Below are positions 1 through 6,870 of a stretch of 12,685 nucleotides of DNA, piece by piece. The position numbers and the translations under genes were made by a program. This DNA is from Ignavibacteria bacterium UBA4661 (lineage in GTDB: Bacteria > Bacteroidota > Ignavibacteria > Kapaibacteriales > UBA4661): positions 337 to 13,021 of the forward strand of contig DHLT01000001.1 of the NCBI GenBank assembly GCA_002405405.1. Direction: 5' to 3'. The notes under the pieces are model-generated. The model was not told where the DNA came from. It did no database searches and saw nothing but the letters and a program-made list of their open reading frames with translations. The stretch's first letter is position 1. Each line of letters begins with the position of its first letter.

Positions 1-1
1 C

Positions 2-1315
2 AATGACTGGTCATCAACACTGCCGGCGGCAAACCGTTCATTTTTCTATCCGGGTGTGAATGTCAGCTGGATCTTTACGGATATGTTCAAAGATGTCTTT
101 GGTGAATGGTTCTCGCAAGGTAAACTCCGTGCTTCATGGGGGCAAGTGGGTAAAGACGCAGCGGCATATAGCTTAGGAACATTCTACACAACATCGAGTG
201 CATTCCCAATTGGTGCCGTAGGTGGCTTTGTGCAGGCAACGGCATCGGGCGACCAAAATCTTCGTCCTGAATTGACAACATCAATAGAAGTCGGTGTAGA
301 TTGGAAGTTCTTCGATAATCGTTTGACGATTGATGCAACCTATTTTAATAATCGCATCAAAGATCAAATCGTATCCATCCCAACCAGTAATGCAACGGGT
401 TTCTCCCGATTGATTGCGAACTCCGGTACTCTCGAAAATTCAGGTGTTGAGTTGCTTGTCAGTGGTACGCCAATTTCGACACCCGAATTCACGTGGGATA
501 TTTCGCTCAACTGGTCGAAAATTCAAGGTCGTGTCATTGCAATGCCCAATCTCATCAATGAGATTGTCTTCCAAACATTCTTGGGTGGTGTCGCAACAAA
601 CAAAATTGTAACAGGCGGTGCCGTTGGCGAAATGTATGGTTATGATTTCAATCGTGCTCCTGATGGTCAAGTGATTATCAATGCGAATGGTTTGCCAACA
701 GTCAATCAAACACAGCAAGTCTTAGTGGGCAATGCATTACCGGATTGGACGGGCGGTATTTCTAACACTTTCCGCTACAATGGATTCTCTTTGTCGTTCT
801 TGTTAGAGATTCGCCAAGGTGGTATGCTCATGGACATGGCAGAGCGCAATCGTTTCCGTAATGGTATTTCGGGATGGACAGAGCCACGTTATCAGAATAT
901 GGTGTGGAATGGTGTCATGCGTATGCCTGACGGCTCATTTGCACCGAACACAATTCCTGTTCAATGGACAGGTAATGGTGGCCGCGAGCGTGCTAATCCC
1001 AATATAGTGGACTTCATGTATCGCAATGATCCAGCAGTTGCTTTATCGTATCAATACAATCTCCAAGATGCATCATGGGTACGCCTACGCAATGTGCAGA
1101 TCGGCTATGATTTCCCTCGTAAAATGCTTGAAGGCTCTGCATTTTCTAGTGTGCGCTTGACCTTGACCGGTAACAATGTATGGCTTTCGACACCATTCCG
1201 TGGTTTTGATCCCGAAAGTTTAGCATTCGGTTCGGGCTTGAATAGTTTTGGCTTTACGGGTCGGAATACACCGGCAGTACAGTCATACAGTTTCGGTGTT
1301 CAACTCGGATTCTAA
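2..1315 (+). CDS. SusC/RagA-family TonB-linked outer membrane transporter, C-terminal part (5' end outside window)
   Basis: This is the C-terminal 437 residues of a SusC-type TonB-dependent beta-barrel, which imports ligands handed over by its SusD partner. The frame is open from base 2, and the first residues read NDWSSTLP, followed by NRSFFYPGV and a VSWIF strand. That block lies deep inside the barrel in this family: the second transporter in this window has it near residue 606. The GTG at 56 is therefore internal and not a start. Later barrel landmarks are FFDNRLTID, VIINANG, SWVRLRNVQIGYDFP and a C-terminal phenylalanine (VQLGF), the usual outer-membrane insertion signal. The signal peptide, carboxypeptidase-regulatory-like domain and plug must lie upstream of the window. 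The SusD gene follows after 46 bases. The family call is firm; the substrate is unknown. Confidence 0.95.
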   Translation, partial: NDWSSTLPAANRSFFYPGVNVSWIFTDMFKDVFGEWFSQGKLRASWGQVGKDAAAYSLGTFYTTSSAFPIGAVGGFVQATASGDQNLRPELTTSIEVGVDWKFFDNRLTIDATYFNNRIKDQIVSIPTSNATGFSRLIANSGTLENSGVELLVSGTPISTPEFTWDISLNWSKIQGRVIAMPNLINEIVFQTFLGGVATNKIVTGGAVGEMYGYDFNRAPDGQVIINANGLPTVNQTQQVLVGNALPDWTGGISNTFRYNGFSLSFLLEIRQGGMLMDMAERNRFRNGISGWTEPRYQNMVWNGVMRMPDGSFAPNTIPVQWTGNGGRERANPNIVDFMYRNDPAVALSYQYNLQDASWVRLRNVQIGYDFPRKMLEGSAFSSVRLTLTGNNVWLSTPFRGFDPESLAFGSGLNSFGFTGRNTPAVQSYSFGVQLGF

Positions 1316-1361
1316 TCCCTGTCTAACTTTGATTTTATACACACTCATTATTCTCAATACT

Positions 1362-2837
1362 ATGATACCAATGAGAAATACCATCAAACGCTTGGTGTTG
1401 GTATGCGGTACAGTAGCAGTAACCATGCTATCGGGGTGTAATCTTGACATCAATACCGACCCGACTGTTGTGTCGGAGGTAACACTCAATTTGATGCTTC
1501 CGCCTATTCAGCTTGGCATTGCCAATTCAACATATTCTATCGGTGCCGCCAGTGCACTTTATACGCAACACTATGCGAATGAGCGCCAAGGCGAAACAGA
1601 TTCACATTTAGAGCAGGGTTTCGATGATGCTTGGCCCACATTGTACTTGACCGTGCTTCAAAATTCGGAGCAAATGATTAAACAAGCTGTGCGTGATAAT
1701 GCACCGCATTATGCAGGTGCAGGCAAAATTTTGCAAGCAATGGCTCTTGGTTACGCTACAGACACATGGGAGAATATCCCTTGGTCGCAAGCACTGCAAC
1801 GCGTTGGCGGTGTAACACCTGCGTATGATACGCAAGAGAGTATTTACAATGAAATCAATCGATTGCTGACGGAAGCCGTTACGGATTTGAATCAACCTGC
1901 ATCACGCTTTACGATGGGTGCGGAAGATTTGATGTATCGTGGTAATCGTGCACAATGGATTCGTTTGGCACAGACTTTACGTGCACGCTATGCACTGCAA
2001 CTCTCGGCTAAGGGTACAACAACAGCGGCAAATAATGCTCTGACTGCCCTCGGTGCGAATGGTGGTGGTTTGACTGCCAATACCGATGATTGCCAAGTAT
2101 CTTATACAGGTGCACGTGTACTGAACCCCTTCTTAGCATTAGCAAATCAAACATTTACCACACGTGTCTTTACAACATTGGCGGGTAATTATTGGGTGTC
2201 ACGTATGGCAAGTACCAATGATCCACGCTTGGCATTTATTATCAATGATAATGCTACAGGTCTTGGTTTGACAACACCTGTTGGTGCGGTAGCCGGCACA
2301 GGTGCAGGTCCGGCAGGAACGAGTAAAAATGCGTATATCTCGACACGGTCATGGTATGCAAGTAATCCGATGCAGATTTTGAATTTTACGGAAGCAAAAT
2401 TCATTGAGGCAGAAGCACGCTTCCTAGCAAATGGTGGTACGGCAACATCGGTTGGTGGAGCTGCCGGTACAGCGGCATACCAAGCTTTTGTCGATGCTGT
2501 GCGCTCAAGCATGACGCGATTTGGTGTTGCAACAACCTCTGCTAATGCGTACATCGCGGCACTGCCGACAGCAGCAAACTTGCGCTTGTCGGATATCATG
2601 CTCGAAAAGTATGAGGCACTTTTTGTGCATCCGTCTGTATGGACGGATATGCGTCGCTACCAATATGCAACTAATGTATACCCGGGATTCTCCCTGCCTG
2701 TAAATCAAAATCCACAGGCAAACGGACAATTTCCTCAACGGGGTATTTATCCGGGAACAGAGCAGGCACGGAATGGTGCTAATGTTGGTGCAAATCTCAA
2801 AACCTTTATTACGCGCATGTGGCGCGATAGCCAATAA
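1362..2837 (+). CDS. SusD/RagB-family nutrient-binding outer membrane lipoprotein (first trio)
   Basis: This is a surface lipoprotein of 491 residues that would bind substrate and act as the lid of the SusC barrel just upstream. The N-terminus has a basic stretch, a hydrophobic core and a lipobox LSGC with the lipidated cysteine at residue 26, followed by NLDINTDP, a typical mature start for this family. Family landmarks are HYAGAGKI (around 116-123), TDTWENIPWSQAL, YDTQESIYNEI and, near the C-terminus, WTDMRR (from about 427) with NVYPG. The layout suggests the SusD-like_2 type rather than the classical starch SusD. An ATG at 1371 would give 488 residues and keep the same lipobox. No clear Shine-Dalgarno separates the two starts. 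Translation is probably coupled within the transcript. No substrate-degrading enzyme is adjacent, so the ligand is unknown. Confidence 0.93.
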   Translation: MIPMRNTIKRLVLVCGTVAVTMLSGCNLDINTDPTVVSEVTLNLMLPPIQLGIANSTYSIGAASALYTQHYANERQGETDSHLEQGFDDAWPTLYLTVLQNSEQMIKQAVRDNAPHYAGAGKILQAMALGYATDTWENIPWSQALQRVGGVTPAYDTQESIYNEINRLLTEAVTDLNQPASRFTMGAEDLMYRGNRAQWIRLAQTLRARYALQLSAKGTTTAANNALTALGANGGGLTANTDDCQVSYTGARVLNPFLALANQTFTTRVFTTLAGNYWVSRMASTNDPRLAFIINDNATGLGLTTPVGAVAGTGAGPAGTSKNAYISTRSWYASNPMQILNFTEAKFIEAEARFLANGGTATSVGGAAGTAAYQAFVDAVRSSMTRFGVATTSANAYIAALPTAANLRLSDIMLEKYEALFVHPSVWTDMRRYQYATNVYPGFSLPVNQNPQANGQFPQRGIYPGTEQARNGANVGANLKTFITRMWRDSQ

Positions 2838-2875
2838 GTGCGGCTTCGTATGTTTTACCGATGTATTGTACAACT

Positions 2876-3454
2876 ATGAAAAAGATCATATCATATTTTT
2901 CTGTTGCATGTGTAGCACTTATGAGTGCTATGATGATGGGCGGGTGTTACAAAGAAAACAATCCGCTCGATGGCTTGGTAACGATTGGCGGACCGATCCC
3001 GATTATTCGCCAATTTGGTGTGTTAAATTTGACACGATTCCCCGTGGCTGATACGATTATTACGACAATTCCTGAAGCTGCTTTAACGGGTGCGCCTTCA
3101 AATTATGTGAGAATAACTGCAGCAACGGTAGGAACAACATATCAGTTGGCAGTTGTATACTTTTCCTACGAAGCGGCACCAACGGAAGCACGAGTGTATG
3201 CTGTAATTGGTAATAATGGTGCGCGTCAGCAAGTCAGTTCAACACCTATTAGCGGTGTTACTGCTGGTTTAGACCGTCGTGCTATTCGCTTAAGCTATAC
3301 AATCCCTGCCGGTGTGGCAGTTGGTACGCCGATCTATGTGTTTGCTAGTGTCCTGACAGCTAATGGCGAGGCATTAACCGGCAATGTTTTAGGTGTACCG
3401 ACCGGTACAGCTCAACGCAATGGTCAGACAGTCTTGATAACGGTGAATAGATAA
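2876..3454 (+). CDS. Small putative lipoprotein, third gene of the first SusCD trio
   Basis: This is a predicted lipoprotein of 192 residues. The ATG at 2876 was chosen because it gives MKKIISYF, a hydrophobic run and a lipobox MGGC with cysteine 24. An in-frame ATG at 2861 would add five residues. I recognise no named family. The mature part is rich in Val, Thr, Ala and Gly with alternating hydrophobic residues, so an immunoglobulin-like beta-sandwich is plausible. Segments around 95-112 (YFSYEAAPTEARVYAVIG) and 140-164 (starting SYTIPAG, ending VLTANG) resemble, in order and spacing, segments of the small lipoprotein that ends the second trio. It starts 38 bases after the SusD stop and precedes a hairpin, so it is probably the last gene of the operon. 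A role as an accessory surface subunit of the SusCD complex is inferred from position only. Confidence 0.85.
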   Translation: MKKIISYFSVACVALMSAMMMGGCYKENNPLDGLVTIGGPIPIIRQFGVLNLTRFPVADTIITTIPEAALTGAPSNYVRITAATVGTTYQLAVVYFSYEAAPTEARVYAVIGNNGARQQVSSTPISGVTAGLDRRAIRLSYTIPAGVAVGTPIYVFASVLTANGEALTGNVLGVPTGTAQRNGQTVLITVNR

Positions 3455-3480
3455 TATCGTCACATAAGATCAATACTCAT

Positions 3481-3514
3481 AAGCCCGATGGTATATACCG
3501 TCGGGCTTGTTTGT
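3481..3514 (+). terminator. Hairpin terminator after the first SusCD trio
   Basis: AAGCCCGA at 3481-3488 pairs exactly with TCGGGCTT at 3501-3508. The interior GGTATATACC is itself palindromic, so with one T·G wobble the stem extends to about 12 base pairs with a tiny loop. A short, interrupted T-rich tail (TGTTTGTT) follows on the plus strand. The minus strand lacks a T-tract, so it fits the trio better than the converging EVE gene, though it may hinder transcription both ways. Confidence 0.75.
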
Positions 3515-3549
3515 TGATAGGCTGTATGTGTATCTCTCTCTGTAAGCAA

Positions 3550-4002
3550 TTATCGTGCATTCTTCACGCCACCGAGAGCGCACAGTAAAGTATATTCCTC
3601 CGGCGTCAGTGGCAGAACAGAGAGTCGTGATTGTTTGATGAGTGCGATATTCGCAAGGCGTGGCTCTGCTTTGATCATGGCAAGCGTAACAGGGGTGAGT
3701 GCCTGCACAGCGCAAATATCGACACAGACCCAATTGCCTTTGGCTTCTTCGGGTTCGACAGTGGGGTCGGGATAGGCAGTGCGCACGACTTCTGCTATGC
3801 CCATGACTGCCTTATCGATATTGCTGTGATAGCACAGCACTGCATCGCCACATCGCATGGCAAGCAGATTGTTGCGGGCTTGGTAGTTGCGCACACCATC
3901 CCAAAAAGTTTGTTTGTCGCGAAGCAAATCTGCAAAAGAATACACATCGGGTTCGGATTTCACTAACCAATAATTGCGAGCGGGTTTCAGATGTTTAGGC
4001 AT
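3550..4002 (-). CDS. EVE-domain protein (Thy28 / thymocyte nuclear protein 1-like)
   Basis: This is a cytoplasmic protein of 150 residues made of one EVE domain, a PUA-related fold known to bind modified bases in nucleic acid. The diagnostic N-terminal block YWLVKSEPDVYSF lies at 11-23, followed by TFWDGVRNYQARNNL at 32-46, the GDAVLCYHS strand at 52-60, GIAEVV at 69-73 and a C-terminal half with TLAMIKAEP and a LSVLPLTPEEY tail. This length is normal for stand-alone bacterial EVE proteins. The start is the ATG at 4002, nine codons before the conserved YWLVKSEPD block; no Shine-Dalgarno is visible before it. It converges on the first SusCD trio with 95 bases between stops and is divergent from the hydrolase gene, so it is a one-gene unit. 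The family is sure; the cellular role, whether housekeeping RNA or DNA modification reading or defence, is not shown here. Confidence 0.93.
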   Translation of the reverse strand: MPKHLKPARNYWLVKSEPDVYSFADLLRDKQTFWDGVRNYQARNNLLAMRCGDAVLCYHSNIDKAVMGIAEVVRTAYPDPTVEPEEAKGNWVCVDICAVQALTPVTLAMIKAEPRLANIALIKQSRLSVLPLTPEEYTLLCALGGVKNAR

Positions 4003-4235
4003 AAGGAGACAAGATGGAACAAGAACAAGGAAGCGAGTAGCACGAAGCTAATAAACATGCGAGAGATTCCGAACAGTTCTTCATGGTGAATTTGTCAGCT
4101 CTGTTGTTGTTGTACAGCGGAAGAGTTATGATGTGTTTGTACTCGCCCCAAACGCATATTGCTATTAATAAACTACATTGAAACATCTTACTATGGTATG
4201 CGTGTAAGCAAATTGTAGTAAGTATGATGCCTTGT

Positions 4236-4245
4236 GTTGTACAAC
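4236..4245. repeat. Perfect palindrome GTTGTACAAC upstream of the hydrolase gene
   Basis: The ten bases read the same on both strands and lie 31 bases before the hydrolase ATG. A 9/10 copy, GTTGTACAGC, lies at 4109-4118 in the same intergenic region, and ATTGTACAAC occurs around the start of the small lipoprotein gene near 2863-2872. It could be an operator for a dimeric regulator, but such a short word can also recur by chance. Confidence 0.25.
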
Positions 4246-4276
4246 TCATTTTTTAACTATCGAGAGCAGAGTATGT

Positions 4277-5530
4277 ATGAATACTAAAAGTATCTTGTTT
4301 GTTATACTAAGCCTGTGGTCAGTAGCAACGGTGTCTGCACAGAACACTCTTCCACGTGTGAAGAATCTATATGCCGATAGTTTAACAGTGGCTCTGGATG
4401 CAGTATCCCAAAAAAGCTTGATACCCGGGTTTGTGGTGGCAACCGCAAACGAGCACAAAATCACATACATAAAGGGTTTTGGTTTGGCAGACAAGAGACG
4501 CAATATCGCTTTTACACCTTTAACAGTCAATTGGATCGCATCAATTTCGAAAACATTTGTTGCCTTGTCTGTGATGAAATTAGTGGAGCAGAAAAAATTA
4601 GATTTGGACGAGCCGATTAATTCTATTCTTCCATATACGATAACCAATCCTTATTTCCCTGATAAACCTATTACCATTAGACATTTGGTAACACATACTT
4701 CCAGCATTATTGACGACGACTTGGTGGCGTTTAATAGCGGTCAAGCTGATCAATATCTTGAAGATGATAACAAAAAATATGACAGCTTGCCTGCCTACTT
4801 TCAACCCAATGTGCAGTATTACAGAATGGGCAAAAAAATAAGCTTGGATGAGTTTGTGAAGTATTACACTGTTAAAGGGCAAAAATGGTATAATGATAGC
4901 ACAACATTTTCTAAAAAAGAACCCGGCACTTTTTTTCAGTATAGTAATCTAGGTGCAAATATTGTCGCACGTATTGTGGAGGTAAAATCAGGTATGTCTT
5001 TCCGGGATTTTACAAAGAAGTACATTTTCAAACCTTTAAAGATGGCAAATACCGCATGGAGCCATAAAGAAATCAAACCCACATTATTGACCAAGTGGTA
5101 TATCCCGGACGATGACAAAGCACCCAAGGGAGTACTCGAAGCTCCACGATATTCTGTCGCAGGGTTTGCAAATGGAGGTCTTTATACGAATATCAGTGAT
5201 TTGTCTCGCTATTTAATTGAGATGATAAAAGGGAGTAATGGCAAAGGTACATTACTCAGTAAACAAGCCTATACAATCTTGTTTCAAGCCCAACGCCCAT
5301 CAAGTAATGAGCTTCACGAAAAGGATCAAATCGGTATTTTTTGGTTTGTGAGTTCTACCGGAGTGTTGAGTCATTTAGGGGGCAGTGATGGGGTGTATTC
5401 GTTCCTGTATTTCAATCCGGCAACAAAAAGTGGTGCAATAGGTTTTAGCAATATGCGGAACGATGATTTTGGACATGTGCATAGTGCTGTGAAAAAATAT
5501 GAGCCGCATATCAATAAGCAAATGAAGTGA
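4277..5530 (+). CDS. Exported serine hydrolase of the beta-lactamase / class C (CubicO-type) fold
   Basis: This enzyme of 417 residues has a signal peptide (MNTKSILFVILSLWSVATVSA, likely cut before or after Gln22) and no lipobox, so it is probably periplasmic. The three active-site elements of the class C beta-lactamase/esterase fold are present: S89-I-S-K92 (nucleophile and base, in WIASISKTF), Y222-S-N224 (in FQYSNLGAN) and H366-L-G368 (in SHLGGSDGVY), the HxG variant of the KTG box. The length suits this superfamily, which also includes D-aminopeptidases and esterases, so antibiotic hydrolysis should not be assumed. The ATG at 4277 places the signal peptide correctly; an upstream in-frame start would add a polar leader. 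The gene uses many AAA, TTA and ATA codons and is visibly more AT-rich than both SusC genes, which hints at separate ancestry. It stands alone, 274 bases from the divergent EVE gene. Confidence 0.92.
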   Translation: MNTKSILFVILSLWSVATVSAQNTLPRVKNLYADSLTVALDAVSQKSLIPGFVVATANEHKITYIKGFGLADKRRNIAFTPLTVNWIASISKTFVALSVMKLVEQKKLDLDEPINSILPYTITNPYFPDKPITIRHLVTHTSSIIDDDLVAFNSGQADQYLEDDNKKYDSLPAYFQPNVQYYRMGKKISLDEFVKYYTVKGQKWYNDSTTFSKKEPGTFFQYSNLGANIVARIVEVKSGMSFRDFTKKYIFKPLKMANTAWSHKEIKPTLLTKWYIPDDDKAPKGVLEAPRYSVAGFANGGLYTNISDLSRYLIEMIKGSNGKGTLLSKQAYTILFQAQRPSSNELHEKDQIGIFWFVSSTGVLSHLGGSDGVYSFLYFNPATKSGAIGFSNMRNDDFGHVHSAVKKYEPHINKQMK

Positions 5531-5751
5531 AGCATATCTATAGACTGCTTGCATAAGGTTATGCCACAACTGCCTTGTAGCCTCATGTGTACGGTGAAAA
5601 CCTACTACGCTTATCTTCATCTTAAGGATTCAAGGGCGATAACAACTGTCAGAATTTCGATTAACAACTTTACTGAAACATTCTCTTTGTCTGTGCGTAA
5701 GCGAAATATAGCCCAAGACACTTCGTATTTATACTCATATTTTTCCTATAT

Positions 5752-5756
5752 GGAGG
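5752..5756 (+). promoter_or_regulatory. Shine-Dalgarno GGAGG fixing the start of the head-GIN lipoprotein
   Basis: GGAGG lies five bases before the ATG at 5762. It overlaps the alternative in-frame ATG at 5750, which rules that start out as the better choice. The much longer frame reaching back to about 5549 has no comparable ribosome site and would bury the signal peptide. Confidence 0.7.
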
Positions 5757-5761
5757 TTGCT

Positions 5762-6544
5762 ATGCAATCGCTTTTCCCTCTTTCGAATTCTCGCAACACA
5801 CAACTCTTGCCATCCATCGTTTTGCGTTGGTATAGTGCTGTTGCACTCGTTCTTTTTCTCACATCGGTATCGCTCTTAGCAGGTTGTTCCACTAGTCGCG
5901 AGGCATGGTTTGCCAATGGTAACAATGGTAGTAGTGATGGTTGGGGTTGGTTTGGCGGCGATCGTATCAAAGGATCAGGTAAGGTGGTGGCACAAGTTCG
6001 CCAAGTGGATTCCTTTAATGGTATTCGTATCAAAGGTTCAGGTACCTTGTATGTCAAGCAAGGTAATACCCAAGAATTGAAAATCGAAACTGATGATAAT
6101 GTGCAACAGTATATCGAAACCGAAATTCGTGGTGGTGTGCTGTATGTGGGCTTCAAGCGCGGTTCGTACAGCGATGTAACCTTGAAAATTTATGCAACGA
6201 TGCCGAATATCACCGATTTGGGTATTTCCGGTTCGGGCGATATTCTGACGGAATCGATTGTTACGGAAAACTTGAAATGCTCTATCAGTGGCTCAGGGAC
6301 AATTGAGTGCAAAGGCAAAGCAAAGAATCTTGAAGTCAGTATCTCCGGTTCGGGCGATATTAAAAACTTTGGCATCGAAGCAGAAAATGTTAGTGTAGCC
6401 ATTTCCGGTTCGGGTGATGCTGATGTGTATGCTACAAAATCACTCGATGCGCGTGTCTCCGGTTCCGGCGATGTTCGCTATAAGGGCAATCCAACACAAG
6501 TGAAATCGAAAGTATCGGGCAGTGGTTCGGTGAATGCACGATAA
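5762..6544 (+). CDS. Head-GIN domain (DUF2807) putative lipoprotein with GSG repeats
   Basis: This is a predicted lipoprotein of 260 residues. A basic N-terminus and a hydrophobic stretch (about 26-40) lead to the lipobox LAGC with cysteine 42, then a Gly/Ser/Asn/Trp-rich linker (47-66). The body matches the head-GIN family (PF10988), called a putative autotransporter adhesin head in databases but of unproven function. It opens with IKGSGKVVAQVRQVDSFNGI and then repeats the tripeptide GSG at 71, 92, 157, 177, 196, 216, 234 and 253. From 157 on, the spacing is 18-20 residues, as expected for stacked beta-helix turns with glycine corners. The protein ends at the last turn. The ATG at 5762 is set by a GGAGG box. 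It has its own strong terminator downstream and no obvious partner, so it is probably monocistronic. Location is the cell envelope, by lipobox; the family is sure, the function unknown. Confidence 0.93.
   Translation: MQSLFPLSNSRNTQLLPSIVLRWYSAVALVLFLTSVSLLAGCSTSREAWFANGNNGSSDGWGWFGGDRIKGSGKVVAQVRQVDSFNGIRIKGSGTLYVKQGNTQELKIETDDNVQQYIETEIRGGVLYVGFKRGSYSDVTLKIYATMPNITDLGISGSGDILTESIVTENLKCSISGSGTIECKGKAKNLEVSISGSGDIKNFGIEAENVSVAISGSGDADVYATKSLDARVSGSGDVRYKGNPTQVKSKVSGSGSVNAR
6227..6472 (+). repeat. Degenerate DNA repeats encoding ISGSGD turns
   Basis: Near-identical words of about 14 bases (TCCGGTTCGGGCGA and one-base variants) recur at 6227, 6344 and 6402, with a more diverged copy near 6458, and further versions encode the remaining turns. 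They lie in frame inside the head-GIN gene and follow its protein repeat, so they reflect coding-unit duplication rather than a CRISPR or a mobile repeat. Confidence 0.7.
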
Positions 6545-6596
6545 GTGCATAGGAAAAAAAGAACAGGAACACGAGAAGATTAATCAAAACGACAAG

Positions 6597-6636
6597 AAGA
6601 GCAAGAGTTCATTATGACACTCTTGCTCTTTTTTTT
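6597..6636 (+). terminator. Strong intrinsic terminator after the head-GIN gene
   Basis: AAGAGCAAGAGT at 6597-6608 and ACTCTTGCTCTT at 6619-6630 form a perfect 12 base-pair stem with a 10-base loop. It is followed directly by a run of eight T residues (6629-6636). It separates the head-GIN gene from the second SusCD trio. Confidence 0.92.
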
Positions 6637-6870
6637 GTTATGAGCTATAATACCCGTATTCGCCATGCGCGAAATTTGTAAATTAAAAACAGCCAACAAA
6701 CACAATGCTTACCAAGCAGTATACGCGCGCATTGTCCTTAATATACCATTGTACAGTGATGGGTGTTCAACACACATTAGATCGAAAGCATCAGAAAGTA
6801 TGTATGTATAGTTTGTTCAGTTCATGTTCTTAATTCCCATTTTTTTAAACTCAATTTTACAGGAGTGTTC
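6637..6870 (+). other. Gene-free leader before the second SusCD trio
   Basis: No reading frame here has coding character. It must carry the promoter and 5' leader of the second trio. TATAAT occurs at 6646-6651 but abuts the terminator, with only a poor -35 (TTGCTC inside the stem), and I do not trust it. A near-palindrome, CATTGTACAGTG, lies at 6747-6758 (10 of 12 positions symmetric) and could be an operator. I see no riboswitch that I can name and no strict Bacteroidota -33/-7 promoter. Confidence 0.4.
6861..6865 (+). promoter_or_regulatory. Shine-Dalgarno AGGAG fixing the SusC start
   Basis: AGGAG sits five bases before the ATG at 6871. A GTG two codons further upstream (6865) overlaps the box itself, so the ATG is the better start. 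Confidence 0.75.

Noticed and set aside
56..58. GTG as the start of the first SusC gene
   Set aside because: The frame stays open to base 2 and encodes the conserved NDWSSTLP/NRSFFYP block before it, so this codon is internal.
2505..2873. Minus-strand frame of 122 codons opposite the first SusD
   Set aside because: Antisense to conserved SusD C-terminal coding sequence; composition is not protein-like.
2773..3051. Plus-strand frame of 92 codons bridging the SusD end and the small lipoprotein
   Set aside because: It overlaps two better genes out of frame and has no signal sequence or motif.
3631..3966. Plus-strand frame of 111 codons opposite the EVE gene
   Set aside because: The minus strand encodes clear EVE motifs; the plus frame has no family signal or ribosome site.
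5551..5564. GCATAAGGTTATGC hairpin as the terminator of the hydrolase gene
   Set aside because: The stem is only about five base pairs and no T-run follows, so it is not convincing as a terminator.
6227..6472. CRISPR-like or tandem repeat array
   Set aside because: The repeats are short, degenerate, in frame and explained by GSG turns of the head-GIN protein.
6646..6651. TATAAT as a promoter for the second SusC
   Set aside because: Its only candidate -35 (TTGCTC) lies inside the terminator stem, and Bacteroidota generally use a different promoter consensus.
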